Positions 31,466-42,264 of a DNA stretch of 64,000 nt are shown here, in pieces. A model generated the notes under the pieces. That model was not told the DNA's origin. It was given only the letters and a program-made list of their open reading frames with translations, and did not search any database. Both the position numbers and the translations under genes were made by a program. Location: positions 353,697 through 417,696 of the forward strand of contig KV454013.1 in NCBI GenBank assembly GCA_001661245.1, in the 5' to 3' direction. The DNA comes from Pachysolen tannophilus NRRL Y-2460 (taxonomy: Eukaryota > Ascomycota > Pichiomycetes > Alaninales > Pachysolenaceae). Position 1 is the stretch's first letter; every line of letters starts with the position of its first letter.

Positions 31466-31491
31466 CCGCCCTCCGCCAAACAAGCGGGCGG
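31466..31491. promoter_or_regulatory. GC-rich inverted repeat upstream of ENO1
   Basis: CCGCCC and GGGCGG separated by 14 bases, about 255-280 bp upstream of the enolase ATG, in otherwise AT-rich DNA. Candidate site for a zinc-cluster or C2H2 activator; the factor is unknown. Confidence 0.4.
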
Positions 31492-31606
31492 AAAACTTCT
31501 TTCCACCGCGAACGACATGTTAAGTTTACTTAAAAAAACGGCGAGTGACATTGTCAACTGATGACGAAAAATTAAAAAATTAAAAAAAGTACCAAAAATT
31601 ACCAGC

Positions 31607-31638
<32 letters not shown>

Positions 31639-32011
31639 CAACCACGAGGTTAAGCACGTTAGTAGTGGTGTGTATATTCTACGGTACTACTGGAATTGAA
31701 TAGTATATTAAAAAGAAAATGAGATATGAGATAATGGGCTAATAAGCTAATAGGCTATACTGATTAATTTAATACTAGAGGTAATTGAATTGGTACCGGG
31801 GTTGAGTACCCACACCAGCTCATCTCAATTGCCTATCAATATTGTGTCATTAGTTCATTTGAACTTAAGAATTGTGTGTGTGTATGAGAGAAAAAGAGAG
31901 ACATCTTGAGCTGATCTAGTAGTAGTGCACATAACCTTTTTTTTTTTTTTTTGCTTTTTGTTTTTTCTTTACCATCTTTGCTGGCAGGAATTTCGCAATA
32001 TCTACAAAAGC

Positions 32012-32019
32012 TCACGTGA
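32012..32019. promoter_or_regulatory. E-box TCACGTGA (Tye7/Cbf1-type)
   Basis: Perfect palindromic bHLH site about 800 bp upstream of ENO1. In Candida, Tye7 regulates glycolytic genes through such sites; use here is inference. Confidence 0.4.
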
Positions 32020-33264
32020 TTTTTATATAGGTTGACACAACACATTATTATGAGGAACCATAATAATTCTTACACTACTACTATCAGTCGATAACTTAAT
32101 AAAACGTTGTGAGAGGGCACTTTATAAACTGTTTTCAATTTAATGCAAGTAGTATAAGTATACAGTACATGCCACCTGCAGTGATTAGGAATTATATATA
32201 ACTTATACTAGTGGTTTGAGTCCTGGTCACACCAGAGCAAAAATTTCTTTCACTTCTTCTATAATCATAAGAGCAGTGTAGGGAATAATAGCCAAATAAC
32301 TTTTAATTTCCCCAGGTGGTGCATATAGAGCCAAAGTACATGTTTTAGGAAAGAACAATTTGTGTACCATTTTCTTTACAAATAAGGAATTTCATTTCTG
32401 CAATATGAGAACACTTAACATAGATAAAATATCTTTTTTAATACTTGAGAGCAAGTGTAAACTAATTAATTAATTAATTGATTGACAATAAGCATGTTAG
32501 TTATTTAAGAGTAGAAAAAAAAAAAGTTTTTTTTTTTTCTTCTTTTAAATACATTAAAGTGTATGTCTGTATGTCCATCACCATATAAATGTTTAATACC
32601 GCTTCTTCTTCCTAATAATAATAATAATACTTACTCTTTCTATCTAAATTACATAACATAAAAATTTACAAGTCTAATACTTTTCAACCAATCTTCAACT
32701 TATCTAAATTTTAAAGGGGCTATTTTACTATTATTTTTTATTTCCAAAGAAAGAAATTTAGAGACTTTTGAAGTTGAGGTTGAAATTTTTTTTTTTTTTT
32801 TTTTTTTCTTTTTTAATATAATGATACGATAGAACAACCAATTAATCAATTTTAACAAAATAGAAGAAAACTGCGCCTACAGAAGCTATAATAATACCTC
32901 ATAAAGAACTTTATTTGCCATCTTTACCAATTGTAGGCCCTAGATACATAATCAATAAACGACCCTAGAATAAATACCTATTTAATTTTTGTTTTTTTTT
33001 TTGGTTCCTGAAAAGTTTGTTTACCAATTCCTAATATGGCGGTATAGTAAATAGCTTAGGAAAAAAAAAATAAAGAGCAAAAATTATTTATTACCTTAAA
33101 CGAAATTTTATGCTGTTGTAGTTGTACTTTATAATAATACTAGAATACATACTCTGTAATAGAGTTAAAAAAGAGAAATTTGCATTCTTTATGTTTTAGA
33201 TCAAAAAGCAAACTAACAGAATTGCAGAAATAAAAGGTTTCCATATAACGATTAGTATCTATAA

Positions 33265-33270
<6 letters not shown>

Positions 33271-33298
<28 letters not shown>
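33271..33298. repeat. (AT)n microsatellite
   Basis: About 14 AT units in the BST1 promoter, roughly 100 bp before the ATG. Confidence 0.9.
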
Positions 33299-33307
<9 letters not shown>

Positions 33308-33396
33308 CATGTATGTGTATATACTTATATATACGTCGTAATCGTGAATACAAAATTTAGAGTATATGGAAGATAGAAATTGTCATATATAGTAAA

Positions 33397-33442
33397 ATGT
33401 TTAATTCCTCTAAAGACACAGAGAATAGCGGTAATAGCAATC

Positions 33443-33484
<42 letters not shown>

Positions 33485-36400
33485 GCAATTCCGTATTATT
33501 GAGGAACAAACATATATCAAAGATTATATTAATCTTATTAATATTTATTGGGGGATTATTTTCATTAATAATTGGTATAACATTCATTTCAAATAATCAA
33601 ATTGGACCAGATGTTGGTGCATGTCGTAATATATTCATGTATCCAAGTTATATGAGAGTTAATGGATTTGATGAATCACATACAAAATATGCTAAAAAAT
33701 ATTCTTTATTTTTATATAGAGAACAAAATTTGGATCCGGATTTTACATTAGAACAAGGAATTCCAGTATTATTTATTCCAGGCAATGCAGGATCATATAA
33801 ACAAGTCAGATCAATTCTGTCCCAAGTGGCAAACATGTATCATAAAGAATACAAGGGTAATGGTATGAAACTGAATTTGGATTTTTTTACCGCTGATTTT
33901 AATGAAGATTTTACAGCATTCCATGGGCGGACAATGTCAGATCAAGCAGAATACCTTAATGAACTGATAAAATTTATCTTATCATTGTATAATGGTAAAC
34001 GTAAGTCAGTTATACTTATTGGACATTCAATGGGTGGAATAGTGGCAAGGGTAATGGTAACTTTACCAAATTATTTAGAAGATTCAGTCAATACTATAAT
34101 AACTCTAGCAGCACCTCATTCAGCAGCACCTGCAACATTCGATAGCGAAATATTGAAAATATATGCTCAAACTGATACTTTTTGGAAAAGCGCCTTTTCA
34201 TTAGATAATGGAGTTTCTAGAGATTTACATGAACTTGCTCATAGAAGATTAGCAGAAGTTTCATTGATTTCAATAACAGGAGGTTTAATAGATAATACAT
34301 TACCTGCTGATTATACAAAAGTTTCTGGTCTCTTGCCATTGAATCAATCTTTTACTGTATTTACAACAGGAATACCCGATGTCTTTACAGCTATCGATCA
34401 TTTGGCTGTAGTTTGGTGTGATCAATTAAGAAAAAAAATAAGTAAAACTTTATTGGAAATTATTGATAAAAAATCAAAAACTTGTACTTTGCCATTACCA
34501 TTAAGAATGGAAATATTTAGGAAAAATTTATTATCAGGTTTTGAAGAATATGCTAAACAAGATTTTGATGCATTTAAAGTTAAAAATTTATTATCAAGTT
34601 TTAATATTAGGTTTAAATTAGATAATGATCAGATAAATTCAAATACTTTAAGAATTCCAGCAACAATAGATAATTCAAAAGATCACAAGAAGGGGAAAAT
34701 GAATTTATTTAATATTAAACCAGAAGTTGCTAAAAAATCTCAATTTACTCTTTTGTCTTCATTACCTTTTATAAAAATTTCGGAATTATCTGACTCTGAT
34801 ACACCTTATCCATCTGTATTAGGTTGCAGAACATCAACACCAACTTCGAAAAATGAGGAAGACGAAAATAATGAATACGAAGATGAGTTAATTATTGATT
34901 ACACCACAACCAATACAAATAAGTTTAGCGAATTAGAGTGTATTGATCTTATTAATGACTCTCATATAATTCCAAGATCTTCTTCAAATACTAAAGCAGC
35001 ATCTGATTCTTCCACTGGAGGAGAAGTTACTCCTTTCTATGTGATACAGTATGATTCTGCTATATTACCAATATTCGATGCTATTATCGTTGTTGAATCC
35101 CCGAATGCAATAACAAATCAGGAGGATTTTATAATTGGAGAATTAGAATCTGAAGATGTTACTAACCTTAAATTAGGTGAAAAGAGTTTCTGGAAGTTAA
35201 TAACTCGTGGTTATGATTTATCATTACCTTCAAGAAAACCGCTCAGTATTAATTTAAATTTGGAATCAGCTGTTTCGTCACTATTGGCATATAGAATTAC
35301 CTTTAGTGGGATATCAACGTCTTCAAAACAGAAATTCTCACCTTTTATAAGACAATGGATACCAGAGCCATTTGAAACTAAATGGCATGTCAATTTGAAA
35401 AATGAGAACACAAGATCGGTTTCATTTCATGGAATAGCTCCTTTCACACCATATAACAAAGGTATACATAGAAATTTGAATTTACAACTATGGACAGATC
35501 CGATTATGTTGGATGAAAATCCTTTAGATATTTATCTTAATGTCGACTTGTTAGGTAGTTTGAAATTGCTAGTCTTACGTTTTAGATTGGCTATGGTTTC
35601 TATTCCAGTCTCCATTTGTGTGTTAATACTCATAATACAATTGAGGTGTTATAACAGTACTGGTGTATTTATTTCATTTTGGGAAGGTTTACAAAAACTT
35701 TGTGATCCTAGATCTATGCTCCCAATTTTAGTTTTCCTCTCGCTGTTAACTCCATTACTAACTATTAAAAATGTGAATACTTTTATTTCATTTTTCAATC
35801 CAGTTGGATTAACAGAGATGAATTTTGAAAACTATCAAACAAATAATTTGTTTTTAGGATTACAAGAAAATTATTTATTTTTGTTGGGTCCATTATTATT
35901 TATAATCGCCTTGTTTTTAGTTGCATTGTTATATCAGTGTGAGATAATTATTGGAAAGTTGATAACTATTTCGTATGGTATCGTAATTAAATCTCAAAAA
36001 TATTCATTCCATGATTATTTACGTCGTCCACTTATTGAAAAATCGAACAAGGAACCATCGTCACTCAAGACACAAAATTCACTTTTTGTGATACCACCTT
36101 CTTTAGCAGGTAGTCAAGTTTTTTTACTAAAGTTTTTCAAATCCAGGAGTCAATTAATTGGAAGTTTACTTTTATTGACTGCTGTTTCCTTATATATACC
36201 TTATCAATTTGCATATGTTATTTGTTGTGCTGTCCAAGTTGTTGTGGTTTTGAAAATTTTAATCAAATTCCATTATTACTATAATGAATCACCTAATTCA
36301 AATATAGCCGATGGAAATAAAGAAGATGGTTTATCGGATTCTTCAAGAGCATCATCACCTCTTGATGATTCGAAAACTGAATCTCAATCATCCACGAAAT

Positions 36401-36798
36401 CTCCATTGGAACAACAGCAAGAAAGAAGAATTGCTTCAGGTACGAATAAGAAAAATTTAGTTAACTACTATATTACTATCTTGAACTTGATGATTTGGAT
36501 CATTCCGATAAATATTCCAATAATTGTGGTATTTATACATAATTTTTCAATAAGATGGTCTACTCCATTTTCATCACATCATAATTTCTTAGCTGTAATG
36601 CCCATATTACTAATAGTTGAAAAACATGTTAATGGGAAGATGATTACAAATAAAACTAGAAGCAGGGCCATTAATTTATTCATTTATTGCCTATTGCTGT
36701 ATTTTGTATTTTTTGCTATACTATTTGGAATCAGAAGTTCCTTTTTCTTGAACCATTTATTGAACATGCTTTTCGGTATTTTACTATTCCAATTTTAG
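33397..36798 (+). CDS. BST1: GPI inositol-deacylase Bst1 (PGAP1 family)
   Basis: 1133-aa ER membrane lipase that removes the inositol acyl chain from GPI-anchored proteins, allowing ER exit. An Asn-rich N-terminus (AAT repeats, about 33442-33483) precedes a membrane segment at about 41-66. The luminal lipase domain has PGNAGSYKQVRS, DFFTADFNEDFTAFHG and the nucleophile elbow GHSMGG (Ser211), followed by LAAPHSAAPATFD and the catalytic-His region near AIDHLAVVWC. The C-terminal third holds several hydrophobic membrane spans. In-frame CTG codons at residues 141 and 190 fall where relatives have small residues (RSI-A and ND-A-I contexts). Domain order and length match the family. Confidence 0.93.
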
Positions 36799-36908
36799 AT
36801 TAACTTTTGTTTTTTATTGCTTTCTTTCCAGCTAAGATTTTTTGTCATTAAACTTAGAGGTCAACCACTACAACAATGAGAAAAGAAGAAAATAAGAAAA
36901 TAAGAAAA

Positions 36909-36962
<54 letters not shown>

Positions 36963-37673
36963 NNNNNNNNNNNNNNNNNNNNNNNNNNNNNNNNNNNNNN
37001 NNNNNNNNNNNNNNNNNNNNNNNNNNNNNNNNNNNNNNNNNNNNNNNNNNNNNNNNNNNNNNNNNNNNNNNNNNNNNNNNNNNNNNNNNNNNNNNNNNNN
37101 NNNNNNNNNNNNNNNNNNNNNNNNNNNNNNNNNNNNNNNNNNNNNNNNNNNNNNNNNNNNNNNNNNNNNNNNNNNNNNNNNNNNNNNNNNNNNNNNNNNN
37201 NNNNNNNNNNNNNNNNNNNNNNNNNNNNNNNNNNNNNNNNNNNNNNNNNNNNNNNNNNNNNNNNNNNNNNNNNNNNNNNNNNNNNNNNNNNNNNNNNNNN
37301 NNNNNNNNNNNNNNNNNNNNNNNNNNNNNNNNNNNNNNNNNNNNNNNNNNNNNNNNNNNNNNNNNNNNNNNNNNNNNNNNNNNNNNNNNNNNNNNNNNNN
37401 NNNNNNNNNNNNNNNNNNNNNNNNNAACAACTAAATTTTTAAATTTTTTTTTTTTTCCATAATTTTTTTTCGACGTTTCTGGTGTTGAAGTTATCCTGTT
37501 TTGTTGTATAATACCAAATAGATTGAATCAATATAGAAACTCGTATTAGAATAAATAGATCGAAGTATTGTTAATAATCTAATAATTGTGTTATATTTGC
37601 ATTATTTAATATTTTGATTTAATTTTATTCATTTTATTTATCAACTATTTCGGACATATGCGAAATAAAAAAA
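36799..37673. other. BST1/PAT1 intergenic with 463-base assembly gap
   Basis: Unknown bases occupy 36963-37425 and are preceded by an A run of over 50 bases (from about 36910). The resolved 37426-37673 is the proximal PAT1 promoter and leader. No gene seen in the readable parts. Confidence 0.9.
36963..37425. other. Assembly gap (N)
   Basis: 463 unknown bases after a long A run. Confidence 0.99.
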
Positions 37674-38375
37674 ATGTCATTTTTTGGATTTGATAACAAG
37701 CATGGTTCTCTGGGAGATGGTAATTTAGAGACTTATAATTTTGAAGAAACTTATGATGGCTTAGGTGAACATCCAGAGGAAGATGAAGATGCTTTTAATG
37801 CTGAAACGTTTGGTGATGATATAGCTGTTGGTAAGGATTTTGACTTTACTGGTGGCAAAGGTGATGCTAACATGCCAAAGCCATCGGCGGCTAATGAGCA
37901 ACATAGACAAAAAGTTAGTTATGCACAAATTGCTCAGCAATCGACTTTAGAAGAGGATGTTTTACAACCTATGGCTTCCTTATGGGGTTCTTCAAATAAG
38001 TCAAGCGAACAACAGGAACAAAGACAGGAACAAAATGATCCAGAAAGAAAAGTTTTATCGTTGGAAGAGATTGAAACTCAATTGCTGCAAGGTGGTGGAA
38101 GTAACGATAATGTCAATGCTAATGCAGTTTCTTTGGCTCCTCAAGCTTTCTTACCGCATCCTCCGCCACAAGGAACTTTTCCAAATTTCATGATTCCGCC
38201 AGGCTTATCTCCTCAGCAATTTCAACAGTTTCAACAACAAATGGCTTCTGCTGCTGCTGCCAATGGTGCTGGTCATTTTATTCCTCCTCCTCCCTTTATG
38301 AACAATCTGCCATTCCCGTACCCTGCCCCAATTGGTATGCTGCCACCACAGCAATTCCCACCACAACTTCAGCAA

Positions 38376-38413
<38 letters not shown>

Positions 38414-40295
38414 ACAACAACATGTTCAGCCGGAACAGCAACAACCACAACCACAACATCAGCAACAACAACCACAACAACATCAGCAACAGCAGCAACA
38501 TGTATCAACAGTTCCTAATCAGGACCAACAGCTGAAGAAACAAGCAGATTTAGCACTGTTTCCTGTTTTGGGTTCAAGGGAACCAGAACAACAACATCAA
38601 CAACAGCAACATCAGCCACAACAACAGCATCAGCAATCAAATTATTATCTACAAAATAAACAACAACAGCAACAACAATTTAGGCATCATAACGTTACTA
38701 ACAACAGTAATTTTTCACAGCAACAACGTTATCATAATCTGAATAATCATTATAATTATGTTAACCCATTGCAAAATCCTGATTTGACTCCAGAAGAAAG
38801 GGAAAGATTATTGAAAAGACAAGAAAAAGTTGCTAGAATTACTAAGGATTCAGGTGTTATGAACCCTCGTGATAAAGATTTTGTGACAAGATTTCAATTA
38901 TCTCAAATTGTTACTGATGATCCTTATAATGAAGATTTTTATTATCAAGTTCATAAAGTTATCAATAGTCAAGGTATCAATAGTAATATCGGTGGAATGA
39001 ACTCAATTGCTAAAAACTATTTAGAACATTCAGGTCACAGATTAGGTGGTAGACATAAAAGAGTTGATGTTGCATTACAAAGAATGCAACAACAAGTTTC
39101 TAGAGCTGTCACGGTTGCCAAAGAAAGAGGTCCAAAACAAGGTGTTTTAACGAGAGAAGGTGCTTTGGGTAAAGTCAGTTTTGGTACTGGTAAACAACCA
39201 AGAAGACAATTGGCTATCAAGCCAAATGAAAGAGAATCCACTCCTGACAGTTCTAACATTTCTAGAAGTGGCACACCAACCGTAAATGAACTGGATTACA
39301 CTTCATCAGATATTGTCAGTAAAGACGCTGTTTCTTCTCCAATTCCTTCAGATATCAAATTGAGTAAATCCTCAAGGAAGTTTCATTTATATCTTATTGA
39401 AAAATTATATGGTATCACGTTAACTTTGGAATCAATGGAAAGGGAAAATTTACCAATTGACAACTCTGAATTATGGGCTACATTAATTGTCGCTGATGAG
39501 GAAAATCAACAAGTTAATCCATTTGTTGCGGTTTTCAACTATAATAAAGGAATGAAGTTGTTTTCAAGATTATTTCATTTTTTAACTTATGAACAAAAAA
39601 TGAATTTGATAACTGTTATATTCAGCAATTTACAAAATATTGATGTTATTTTAAAAGGTTCTTATAAGAACTATGAAAGTTCAATTATTCCAGAAGATAT
39701 TAATAAGAAAATTGAATTATTTCAATTAACTGTTTTGAAAACCTTGGTTTTATTTTTGTCTGAGGCAAAATTCCAAGAAGTATTGAAATTATTAATTTAT
39801 ATTATTAGTAAAAACAACTTGACATTTTTATGTACAACAAAGATTGGTTTATCAATTATTACCATTTCGATTTCAAGATTAGAATTGATCAAGCAAGAAT
39901 ATAATAATAAATTGAGCGGTGAAGATTTGGCTACATGGAGCCAAATCTATGATAAATTATTTCAATACATTGAAGGAAGATTGACATCAATTTTCCCACC
40001 ATCATTATCATCATCTACTTCCAATAATAATAGTTTTGTTGAAAGTTCAAACGATGAAGATGATTCATATATCTGGCAATTTTTGGCTTCTTTGTCGTTA
40101 GCCGGTAAGTTGAATCACCAAAGAATTATTGTTGACGAGGTTAGAGATGAAATATTTGGTGTTCAAAAGAAAGCTAAACACGAGATGAGTATAGGTAATG
40201 TTGATAAGGCTAACAAGTATATCGGTAACTTGAATTTGTTTTTAAATGTTATGGGATTAAAGGCTAATGAGAATGACATTACTGAAATAAAATAA
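37674..40295 (+). CDS. PAT1: mRNA decapping activator Pat1
   Basis: 873-aa P-body protein that binds Lsm1-7 and Dhh1 and promotes decapping. The N-terminus MSFFGFD with later FNAETFGDD matches the conserved Dhh1-binding region. A Pro/Gln-rich middle contains long CAA/CAG-encoded Gln tracts (38360-38500, 38580-38680). It is followed by MNPRDKDFVTRFQLSQIVT, DPYNEDFYYQV and LEHSGHRLGGRHKRVDVALQRMQ, all diagnostic. The C-terminal alpha-helical repeat domain ends with SLAGKLNHQRIIVDEVRDEIF and LNLFLNVMGL, almost as in S. cerevisiae. The start is the first ATG after A-rich leader. Confidence 0.97.
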
Positions 40296-40703
40296 TCTCT
40301 TTTTTCCCCTTTTTTTCTTTTCTTTTCTTTTCTTTTCTTTTTCTTTCGTTTGAATTATTAATTGTTTTTATGTTGTTTGTTTTATTTTTTAATATTTGGA
40401 TTAAATTTTTTTTTTAATACTTTTTTTTTTTTTTTTTTTTTTTTCTTTTTCTTTTTTTTTCAATTTTATATTTTCTGGTATAAAGGTTTATCATAGCGGA
40501 TGACACTAAAGCTAAAACTAAAAATGATTTATATGAATTTAAGTACATATAATGTAATGATTAATAGGGATAACTGAAATTCTACAAATTAATAATAATA
40601 AGATATGGTAAAGTGTAAATTTGTAAATTTCAAAAAATTTCTATATACAATAAAATTGAAAAATTCAGAATCAACAACATAATTTTATTCTTTTTTTTTG
40701 TTA
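40296..40703. other. Convergent 3' interval PAT1 / IMG2
   Basis: 408 bp of 3' flanks, with a (TTTTC)n run around 40315-40345 and a T run at 40422-40444. No gene seen. Confidence 0.5.
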
Positions 40704-41132
40704 TTAAAACTTCAGTGCCAAGATGTTCTTAACATCATCTGTAAAATCCCCCTTTATTAAAATTTTTTTACTTTCCATAACACATTTGAACAGATTTTTA
40801 TCTATATATGGCAACGATTCTTGTAAATCATTTCTGAATGAAACTATATCACCTTTTATTTTCCTTATTTCAGTATAAATATTCTTCGATTTTATCGTCT
40901 TATATACAGGCAAATGATTAAATTTTGATCTAGAAACATGATAAGTCTTTGTATTTACTCCAAAAGCTTTATTACCATATAACTCATCCACATTAATTTC
41001 TGATAATTTTGGAAATATCTTTGAAGGCAGCAGTTTTGAAACAATAGAATCACCAGAAGCAGCAGACGTAGAGTTAAACCTTATAGAAAAACCAATTTCT
41101 TGGCAAGCAAGCCCAAATCTTGACTTAAACAT
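40704..41132 (-). CDS. IMG2: Mitochondrial large-subunit ribosomal protein mL49 (Img2)
   Basis: 142 aa; S. cerevisiae Img2 is about 146. The family core is YHVSRSKFNHLPVYKTI followed by TEIRKIKGDIVSFRNDLQESL and a C-terminal IKGDFTDDVKNIL, matching the Img2/mL49 domain of the 54S subunit. The N-terminus MFKSRFGLACQEIGFSIRFNSTSAAS is a typical presequence. ATG 41132 is the start; the open frame begins at a TTG six bases upstream. Img2 is needed for mitochondrial genome integrity in S. cerevisiae, as for most mitoribosome components. Divergent from the POC4-like gene. Confidence 0.9.
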   Translation of the reverse strand: MFKSRFGLACQEIGFSIRFNSTSAASGDSIVSKLLPSKIFPKLSEINVDELYGNKAFGVNTKTYHVSRSKFNHLPVYKTIKSKNIYTEIRKIKGDIVSFRNDLQESLPYIDKNLFKCVMESKKILIKGDFTDDVKNILALKF

Positions 41133-41393
41133 CCTCAAACACCAGATATAAAATTAATATTTTTTAAATAAAAACCAACAAGTCTTTTCTTTAAATAGTA
41201 TTTATTCATTTCTTTGAAGAAAAATTTCGACAATTTTTCACCATCTCCAAAATTTGTTTTGCGTAAACTACTTTTTTTGTTTCTTATTTCAAGTTCACTT
41301 TCAAGAGGTTGAATTGAATTGAATTGAAAGAAAAGGAAGGAAAAGTTTTCAAGTAGTTTTGTGGAAAAAAAAAGTCTTTCTCTATATCGAAGT

Positions 41394-41837
41394 ATGGAGT
41401 CAGAAGGTTACACTCTTGAAGAGTCACTGTTTATATCAATAGTAAATAAACGGGTAACTCCGGCGTTTGGCGAACCTTTCCAATTAAATTTAGGTGTACC
41501 GAAATTTTTCAATTCAAATCAAGGTGGTAAGAATAAAATTGCAATTACATGTTTTATATCTAGAAAAGGTTCCAATGATGAATTAGGTGCTTATATATAT
41601 TCCATTATTGATTCGAGAACTTTGAAAGTTTATCAAACTATATTGAATAATTCAAGTGAAGATTTACTCGATTTGACCAAAAGATTATCTTTATTGATTA
41701 CAAAGAAATACAAGGTTCCAAGTTATGTTAGTATCTCTGGAGATATTGGTGTAGAAGAAAGTATGATATACATCAAGGAAGTTTTGAAAAATATTGATGA
41801 GAGCTCGCAACTGCCTCAAGAACAAGAAATAAGTTAG
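41394..41837 (+). CDS. POC4: Proteasome assembly chaperone Poc4-like (PAC4 family)
   Basis: 147 aa, essentially the length of S. cerevisiae Poc4 (148). The pattern agrees with my memory of Poc4: an N-terminal Leu/Val strand region, KIAITCFISRKG, the YIYSIID strand, a helix DLTKRLSLLITKKY, PSYVSISG and a terminal amphipathic helix. Poc3-Poc4 dimers assist alpha-ring assembly of the 20S proteasome. Sequence conservation in this family is low, so the name is tentative. The open frame starts at GTG 41361; ATG 41394 gives the expected length. Confidence 0.55.
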   Translation: MESEGYTLEESLFISIVNKRVTPAFGEPFQLNLGVPKFFNSNQGGKNKIAITCFISRKGSNDELGAYIYSIIDSRTLKVYQTILNNSSEDLLDLTKRLSLLITKKYKVPSYVSISGDIGVEESMIYIKEVLKNIDESSQLPQEQEIS

Positions 41838-42264
41838 GTCAAAGTTCATGAACTTTGGGTATCTTTTTATTTTTTTTTTTTGATTTTTTCTTCATTATTA
41901 TTACCATTAAACACGATTTGATAAGAACACTAATTAGTATAGTAAATAGGCCTTATAATAACTAATCAAGATATTAAGCAAGCCTTTATTTACTTCACCA
42001 CAATCTTTTTTCAATTGCTTGTTTGATTGGTGAGTTTTGCTGTTGTCGTTCCGTCTGCTGGACGAGTGAGTGTGCGTGTGTTTTTTTTGACCCCTCATGT
42101 GACCCGAGAGATGAGATGACAATAATAAAGAATAAGGTAGTAAGTAATATAAAAGAGCAAGTTATTTAAAGAGAACATTATTTTCATTTAAGGAAAGTTG
42201 AAATGAGATATATTGGTAGTAGATGGGAAGATTATTTGAGTGATTAATTTGAAATGATATAGTT
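41838..42264. other. Intergenic POC4-like / PXA2
   Basis: 427 bp; a T-rich terminator-like run (41862-41890) then mixed sequence with a TG-rich patch (42066-42088). A 62-codon open frame on the minus strand is low in information and not called. Confidence 0.5.

Larger units (their letters stand above)
31211..33396. promoter_or_regulatory. 2.2-kb gene-free interval between ENO1 and BST1 (divergent)
   Basis: No ATG-started ORF of note and no convincing tRNA or LTR. Visible elements are CCGCCC (31466-31471) inverted with GGGCGG (31486-31491), TGACA-T-TGTCA at 31546-31556, an imperfect nested dyad at 31780-31833, the E-box TCACGTGA at 32012-32019, a CTGGT/ACCAG hairpin at 32223-32235, and an (AT)n microsatellite at 33271-33298. 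Long T or A runs are frequent. The length is unusual for this window. Confidence 0.5.

Noticed and set aside
31294-31641. 115-codon open frame on the minus strand upstream of ENO1
   Set aside because: Begins in a poly-Phe tract from a T run, has no family resemblance and overlaps promoter sequence.
31836-32045. 69-codon minus-strand frame, and the TGTTGTGTCAACC end (similar to one at 20101-20113) as a possible LTR terminus
   Set aside because: The frame starts at TTG and is low complexity. No matching second terminus, target duplication or element coding sequence was seen, so no LTR is called.
32206-32240. tRNA-like B-box GGTTTGAGTCC followed by CTGGT/ACCAG
   Set aside because: Arms do not form a T-stem and no A-box or acceptor stem could be fitted.
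36861-37442. Open frames across the N gap (also 52649-53341)
   Set aside because: Produced only by unknown bases and homopolymers.
38205-38501. Leu- and Val-rich minus-strand frames opposite PAT1
   Set aside because: Antisense shadows of the CAA/CAG Gln tracts.
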